The position numbers were made by a program, and so were the translations under genes. Positions 52,985 through 56,935 of a stretch of 56,935 bases of DNA are shown piece by piece. How positions within the stretch are numbered: the stretch's first letter is position 1; each line of letters opens with the position of its first letter. The notes beneath the pieces are model-generated. The model saw only the letters and a program-made list of their open reading frames with translations. It had not been told where the DNA came from and did no database searches. The stretch comes from CALBZE01 sp036381255 (lineage in GTDB: Bacteria > Gemmatimonadota > Gemmatimonadetes > Longimicrobiales > RSA9). The stretch spans positions 1-56,935 of the forward strand of contig DASVDG010000001.1 of the NCBI GenBank assembly GCA_036381255.1, read 5' to 3'.

Positions 52985-53018
52985 TTGACAAGCGTCACCG
53001 CCGTGGTCGCATCGTATG
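52985..53018 (+). promoter_or_regulatory. Candidate promoter, exact TTGACA
   Basis: A perfect -35 box TTGACA at 52985-52990 is present but the -10 region (about 53008-53018, cgcatcgtatg) is a poor match. It would serve the lipoprotein gene at 53246, 230 bases downstream. The rest of this 369-base gap holds no gene. Confidence 0.3.
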
Positions 53019-53245
53019 GGTGGCGACGCTCCCGTCCCGACCCTCCCCGGAGTCGTTCTCCTCACGTTTCGCCATCTTCGACGAGATCGCGGGACCGCCC
53101 GTTCGGGCGGCGCTTTCATCGGCGCGTCGCCGCGGTCCGTCGATGTCCCGCGACGGCGGCCGAATCGATCTGCACGACAGCTTTCCCGACGGTCGGCGCG
53201 GCCGTACGGGCCGCTCATCCCCACACCTCGACAAGGAGGTCCACC

Positions 53246-54346
53246 ATGAATCGGAGGGCATGCTGGCGAGGAGCGTGGCTCATGGCGGTGGTCATGGGGG
53301 TCGGGTGCGCGCCCGACCGGTCGACGGAGCCGTCGGTGACCGGCGCCGCGCCCGAGGTCGCGCGCGCGATCGCGGAATCGGGTGCAACGGGTCTCGTGGC
53401 GGTGGCGCGCGTGATGGAGCCGGGCGGGCGGTCGTACGTCCGGGTGGTCGGCGCGGAGCCGCCGCAGGCCTCGCCGCGGTTGCAACGGGCGAGTCTCCGG
53501 CTCGACCCGGTGGGGACGCAACGGCTCGTCCTCCCCGATCTCGACCCGAGATTTCTACTGTTCATCACGTCGCCTTCGGGCCCGAACACCTTCGGCGCGC
53601 CGAACGAAGTGACCGTGGTCTGGGCGTTCTTCTGCATCGACCCGTTCACCGGCCAGGAGCAGCAGTTGTTCGACGTGACGGTGCACGACATCTCGAACGA
53701 AGCGCGGGCCGGGAGCGGTGGGCACATGTCCGAGCATCCACTGGCCGAGAAGCCGGTCGGCACGTGGGACCCGCAGAGCGGGCACACGGCAGCGGACGGC
53801 ACGTTCATGACGCGCTATCGATCGAAGGCGGCGTCGGGCGACGAGGAGGTCCGGCTGCGGTACACCGCGCACGATGCGGGCTCGCCGTGCGCGGACCAGC
53901 CGGCGGAAGGCCTGCACTTCATCGGCGTCCGCTACCCCGGGTTGGTTCCGATCGAGGCCGTCAACGGGATCTACTTCGACAACATCACCTCGGACCACAA
54001 CACGGTGTTCTTCGCGACCGGCGAGACGGTGGAGGCGACGTACCGGGCGGCGCTCTTCTACCTGCTCCTGACGGCGACCGACGACGAGGAGGGCATCGAG
54101 CCGTTGCGGGTCAATGCGGCATCGCTGGTCTTCGGTGGCCTGAACGACGTGCGCCACAACTGGGCCCCGCCGCACAGGACGCATCGCGTGGGAACGGATG
54201 TGGACATGGACGGGAAGGCCGATTCCTCGGGCGACAACCCCAGGGTGTGGAACAAGGTGAAGCTCGCGGCGCGAGCGGCCGGGTTCCCGCTCTGCCAGGT
54301 CCACGACCTGAACCACGTGCACTGCTACCACAGAATCTACCAGTGA
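53246..54346 (+). CDS. Lipoprotein with C-terminal LAS-type metallopeptidase-like zinc site
   Basis: 366 residues. A perfect AAGGAGG precedes the ATG. The signal peptide ends in lipobox GVGC near residue 21. The middle has no recognised domain. The C-terminal ~70 residues contain HRVGTDVDMDG (H-x-x-G-x-x-x-D) and CQVHDLNHVHCYHR (H-x-H), the same order of zinc ligands as in LAS peptidases such as MepA and the M15 D,D-peptidases. This is a motif-based inference; the catalytic acid is not certain and the spacing is compressed. It is seven bases upstream of another exported protein. Confidence 0.7.
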   Translation: MNRRACWRGAWLMAVVMGVGCAPDRSTEPSVTGAAPEVARAIAESGATGLVAVARVMEPGGRSYVRVVGAEPPQASPRLQRASLRLDPVGTQRLVLPDLDPRFLLFITSPSGPNTFGAPNEVTVVWAFFCIDPFTGQEQQLFDVTVHDISNEARAGSGGHMSEHPLAEKPVGTWDPQSGHTAADGTFMTRYRSKAASGDEEVRLRYTAHDAGSPCADQPAEGLHFIGVRYPGLVPIEAVNGIYFDNITSDHNTVFFATGETVEATYRAALFYLLLTATDDEEGIEPLRVNAASLVFGGLNDVRHNWAPPHRTHRVGTDVDMDGKADSSGDNPRVWNKVKLAARAAGFPLCQVHDLNHVHCYHRIYQ

Positions 54347-54353
54347 GGTCACC

Positions 54354-55316
54354 ATGCGCAACGCGAACGTGATCACGCTCGTCGGGCTCGCCGCCCTGGC
54401 GACGGCGGTCGCGCCGGCGGCGGCGCTCGGGCAGGTGGGCGATACCTCGAACGTCACCTACCCGGGGTGGATCCCCTCGGACCGGGTCGCCCCGGAGATC
54501 ACCGTCGAGGTGTCGTACGACTCGGTCGCGGGCCTCTGGCGCTACGACTACACGGTGCTGAACGGCCCGACGGCGGAGCAGCCGATCCAGTCGGTGATGC
54601 TGCGGTTCAACGCGCCGACCGCCGGGGTGACGAGCCCCGCCGGCTGGTTCCAGATGCCGCACTTCTCCACGGCTGCCGGGGCGATCCCCGGCGTGACCTT
54701 CGCGGCCGAGGCTTCGGAGGAGCTCGTCCAGACGCCGACCGGCGTCGTGCCGGGAGAGCCCGAGGCGGCCGTCCCGCCCGGGCAGTCGCTCACCGGGCTG
54801 TCGATCGCGAGCCCGTACCCGCCGGGGTACGCGCGGAGCTACGTCCAGGGATTCGCGCCGGTGCCGTACCTGCCGATCGGCTTCGACGAGCCGACGGTCG
54901 TCCCCGACGACACGACGAACTCCCAGCGGGGCTGGACGCTCGGCCCGACCCGGTACACGACCATCGCGACGACGGGCGGACGCCGGCCGGCGGTGGACGG
55001 GTTCCTCGTGTTCATGAACGTGGCTCGCCGCGGCACGACGCTGCGCGATCCGGCGCCGATCGCGCTCGACCTCGCCGCCGGCGGCGAGACCGTGTTCCGC
55101 GAGACGCTCGTCGTCGAGCTGAACGGCGTCGACGTGACCGCCGCGTTCCAGCCGGGTCCGGCGGACGGCGCCGACCTCGTCGCCGTGTTCCAGCTCGGCG
55201 CGTCGCCGCTTGCCGTCGGGCGCAACGTGCTCACGACCCGGATCGAGGGGATCGTGCCGGGGACGGACCGCCGCGCCGCCGACACCGAGCGGCTGGTGTT
55301 CACCGTGCAGCCCTGA
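54354..55316 (+). CDS. Exported beta-rich protein of unknown function
   Basis: 320 residues with a signal peptide ending near residue 27 (AAALGQ). No lipobox. The mature part is beta-strand-rich with long Pro/Gly loops: WRYDYTVLNGPTAEQPIQSV, LRFNAPTAGVTSPAGWFQMP, VVELNGVDVTAAFQPGPAD. It has no cysteines. It resembles no family I know. It is seven bases after the zinc-site lipoprotein gene, so the two are expected to be co-expressed. A 19-bp terminator follows. Confidence 0.75.
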   Translation: MRNANVITLVGLAALATAVAPAAALGQVGDTSNVTYPGWIPSDRVAPEITVEVSYDSVAGLWRYDYTVLNGPTAEQPIQSVMLRFNAPTAGVTSPAGWFQMPHFSTAAGAIPGVTFAAEASEELVQTPTGVVPGEPEAAVPPGQSLTGLSIASPYPPGYARSYVQGFAPVPYLPIGFDEPTVVPDDTTNSQRGWTLGPTRYTTIATTGGRRPAVDGFLVFMNVARRGTTLRDPAPIALDLAAGGETVFRETLVVELNGVDVTAAFQPGPADGADLVAVFQLGASPLAVGRNVLTTRIEGIVPGTDRRAADTERLVFTVQP

Positions 55317-55328
55317 GCGGCCCGACGA

Positions 55329-55369
55329 TGCACGACGCCCCCGGCGCCCGGCGCCGGGGGCGTCGTGCA
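55329..55369. terminator. 19-bp perfect bidirectional terminator
   Basis: The 19 bases at 55329-55347 pair perfectly with 55351-55369 around a 3-base loop, between two convergent genes. There is no T-run. It is the longest perfect stem in the window. Confidence 0.75.
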
Positions 55370-55392
55370 CCGCGATGCTCCCGGCGGGACCG

Positions 55393-56631
55393 CTACCCCA
55401 CCGTCCCCGGCCCGACGATCCGCAGCCGCATCACGTGCTGCACGTCCAGCTCGTCGCGCCAGACGCCGTAGACGTCCGTACCGAGGAACCGGAGCGCGCG
55501 GAACCGCTCGGGGAAGGCCACGACGCCCAGGAACCGGCCATCGGCGTCGAACACGTCCCACTCCGGCGCGCCGACGTCGCCGCTGCTGAACGAGCCGCTC
55601 TCGGCGGCGCGTGCCGCGGACTGGACGTGCTGGACCCAGATCGTTCCGCCGGGGCCCGCCGCGACGGTGTTGTACGCCGGGTAATGGTCGGCGAACCGGA
55701 CGGCGGGGAGCATCTGCCGGCGCTGAGGCGCCGGCATGCCGGCGCGGCTCCAGAGCTCGTCCAGCGCGCGGAGGATCTCCTGCCGATCGCTCTCGGCCAC
55801 CGGGATCCGCTCGAACGGCCGGGTGACGATGCGGGTCAGACGCCCGTCGGGCGTCCGCACTTCGATGCGGTAATCCGTATTGACGCCCGAGAGGATCGAG
55901 CCGTCCGACGCGACGGCCCAAGCCGGCTCCGGCGCGAAGAGCAGGATCCGGGGCGTACCGCCCTGGAACTGCAACGTCTCGCCGCGGGGGAGCCGCAGCA
56001 GCGTGTCGACCACGGCGCCGCCGGCGCCACGTACGAGGATGGCGTGTACCGCGTCGCGCCCCGCTTCGCCCGGGACCGGCGCGGGCCGCACCTCCTGCGC
56101 GAGACGACCGTCCGGCAGCCGCGCCCATCGGGCCGGAATCCCCTCGGTGATCGGAAGCGGGAAGCTCCCCAGGAACGTGCCGTCGGGGAGGAATCGGTTC
56201 ACCCGTTGCTGCATGGCATCGGGCACGTACAGCGTGTCGCCCGCGCCGACGACGACCGCCATCGCGCCGCGGCTCAGCTCGCCCGGCCCGCTCCCGGGCC
56301 TGCCGATCGTACGGACGTGCCGGCCGTCGGCGTCGAAGACGCGGATCTGCTGCGCCTGCTGGTCGAGCACGTAGATGCGACCCCGCGAATCCACGTCGAG
56401 CGACTGAATCGCGCCGAACTGATACGCCGCCGCGCCGTCCAGCGCGCCGATGCGGAGCGTCTCCTCGACGGTCCAGGCCTCGGCGCCGCGCCACAACCCC
56501 GTCTCCGGGTTGGCGACAATGCTCACGCCCGAGCTGTCGCTGACGGTGCCGCCCCACTCGCCGGCGGGGCCGCCGCCGCACGCCGCGAGAGCGACGCAGA
56601 GCAGTACGCCGCGGGATCGCCACATCCTCAT
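55393..56631 (-). CDS. 6-bladed beta-propeller lipoprotein
   Basis: 412 residues from ATG 56631, chosen because AAAGGAG lies six bases upstream. Lipobox VALAAC near residue 17. The mature protein is a series of NHL/BPL-type blades: SLDVDSRGRIYVLDQQAQQI, VFDADGRHVRTIGRPGSGPG, GDTLYVPDAMQQRVNRFLPD, and, at the end, WDVFDADGRFLGVVAFPE. This is the 6-bladed beta-propeller family common in Gemmatimonadota and Bacteroidota. The ligand is unknown. The 304 bases upstream (56632-56935) hold no gene. Confidence 0.9.
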   Translation of the reverse strand: MRMWRSRGVLLCVALAACGGGPAGEWGGTVSDSSGVSIVANPETGLWRGAEAWTVEETLRIGALDGAAAYQFGAIQSLDVDSRGRIYVLDQQAQQIRVFDADGRHVRTIGRPGSGPGELSRGAMAVVVGAGDTLYVPDAMQQRVNRFLPDGTFLGSFPLPITEGIPARWARLPDGRLAQEVRPAPVPGEAGRDAVHAILVRGAGGAVVDTLLRLPRGETLQFQGGTPRILLFAPEPAWAVASDGSILSGVNTDYRIEVRTPDGRLTRIVTRPFERIPVAESDRQEILRALDELWSRAGMPAPQRRQMLPAVRFADHYPAYNTVAAGPGGTIWVQHVQSAARAAESGSFSSGDVGAPEWDVFDADGRFLGVVAFPERFRALRFLGTDVYGVWRDELDVQHVMRLRIVGPGTVG

Positions 56632-56935
56632 CTCGCACTCCTTTCGCCGGGGATCCCCGCGGCCCGATCGGACCGCGTCGGGGTACATCCATGATGCATC
56701 GAGGCGGTCGATTCCGGAAGGGCGACGCGGCGGGCGGCGCCCGGGGTCCACGCGTCGACGGGCGTGCGCGCCCGGCCGCGCCGCGCGCCGTCGCGCGCAC
56801 TGACCCGGGCACATCCTGACCCACCCGGTCGGGGTGAGGTATTGGTGTGCTGGGGGGTGGTGGGTGGGGGTCGGTTCTGGAGCGTGTGGGACGAGTTGTT
56901 TGAGAGTGGGGGTGGTCGAGCGCCGAAGCGCCGAA
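56632..56935. other. Upstream non-coding region of the beta-propeller gene; GT-rich window end
   Basis: The first 70 bases hold a 12-base palindrome around GGGGATCCCC and a GATGCATC palindrome, both in the leader or promoter of the propeller gene. The last 100 bases of the window are very rich in G and T and end in a duplicated gcgccgaa. The window ends before it can be seen whether this is another tandem array. Confidence 0.4.

Overview
The window is 56.9 kb of very GC-rich bacterial chromosome with short intergenic gaps. I infer a diderm of the Gemmatimonadota or a close relative. The grounds are many lipobox lipoproteins, a PadR regulator paired with an orphan MacB/FtsX-type permease (the ADOP arrangement of Acidobacteria and Gemmatimonadota), a 6-bladed beta-propeller lipoprotein, and promoters of the form TTGnnC-N17-TAnnTT. 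There is no 16S gene or other marker to confirm this. I see no phage, transposase, integrase, CRISPR array, tRNA or rRNA.

Layout. 1-135: tail of a sugar-nucleotide epimerase. 332-2279: ECF sigma factor with a large anti-sigma factor. 2400-11768: housekeeping genes (epimerase, YajQ, a cysteine-less ArsC/Spx-fold protein, ABC-F ATPase, P5C dehydrogenase, NifU-like protein, Mrp, a small ScdA_N-like protein, SAM hydrolase, SDR). 11881-15960: a minus-strand operon of six genes led by a second ECF sigma factor and anti-sigma factor. 16090-22624: MenG/UbiE, a CrtI-like oxidoreductase, a lipoprotein, EamA transporter, DUF4142 lipoprotein, UbiA-type prenyltransferase and UbiX. 22631-29881: phosphoesterase, small membrane protein, lipoprotein, short UvrC homologue, MutM, PurD, M48 protease and a Cys/Met-metabolism PLP enzyme. 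30092-38835: alpha/beta hydrolase, GlmM and GlmS (UDP-GlcNAc precursors), Dtd-Maf-MtnA, GlpK. 39162-43186: YfiM-like protein, glycogen debranching enzyme, zinc-ribbon protein, threonine aldolase. 43927-46982: PadR plus ADOP permease. 47242-48288: recA. 48369-56631: mostly exported proteins around a sigma-54 activator, including a lipoprotein with a possible LAS-type zinc site and a beta-propeller lipoprotein.

How the parts relate. Two independent ECF/anti-sigma modules suggest envelope-stress or surface signalling. Quinone genes (menG, UbiA-type prenyltransferase, ubiX) lie within 7 kb of each other but in separate transcription units. GlmM and GlmS sit together for cell-wall precursor supply. 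Repair genes (short UvrC, MutM) share a strand with purD.

The most unusual features are the intergenic tandem-repeat arrays between 30 and 44 kb (a 7-nt family at two loci, a 14-nt array, a 9-nt array that supplies the threonine aldolase C-terminus, and a 22-nt duplicated palindrome upstream of padR). Three genes have a -10 element only 6-7 nt from the ATG, which suggests leaderless mRNAs. Two proteins of thiol/iron-sulfur families have lost every cysteine. No single element proves a new system. The cysteine-less pair, the sigma/DUF2154 operon and the zinc-site lipoprotein with its partner are the best candidates for new biology.
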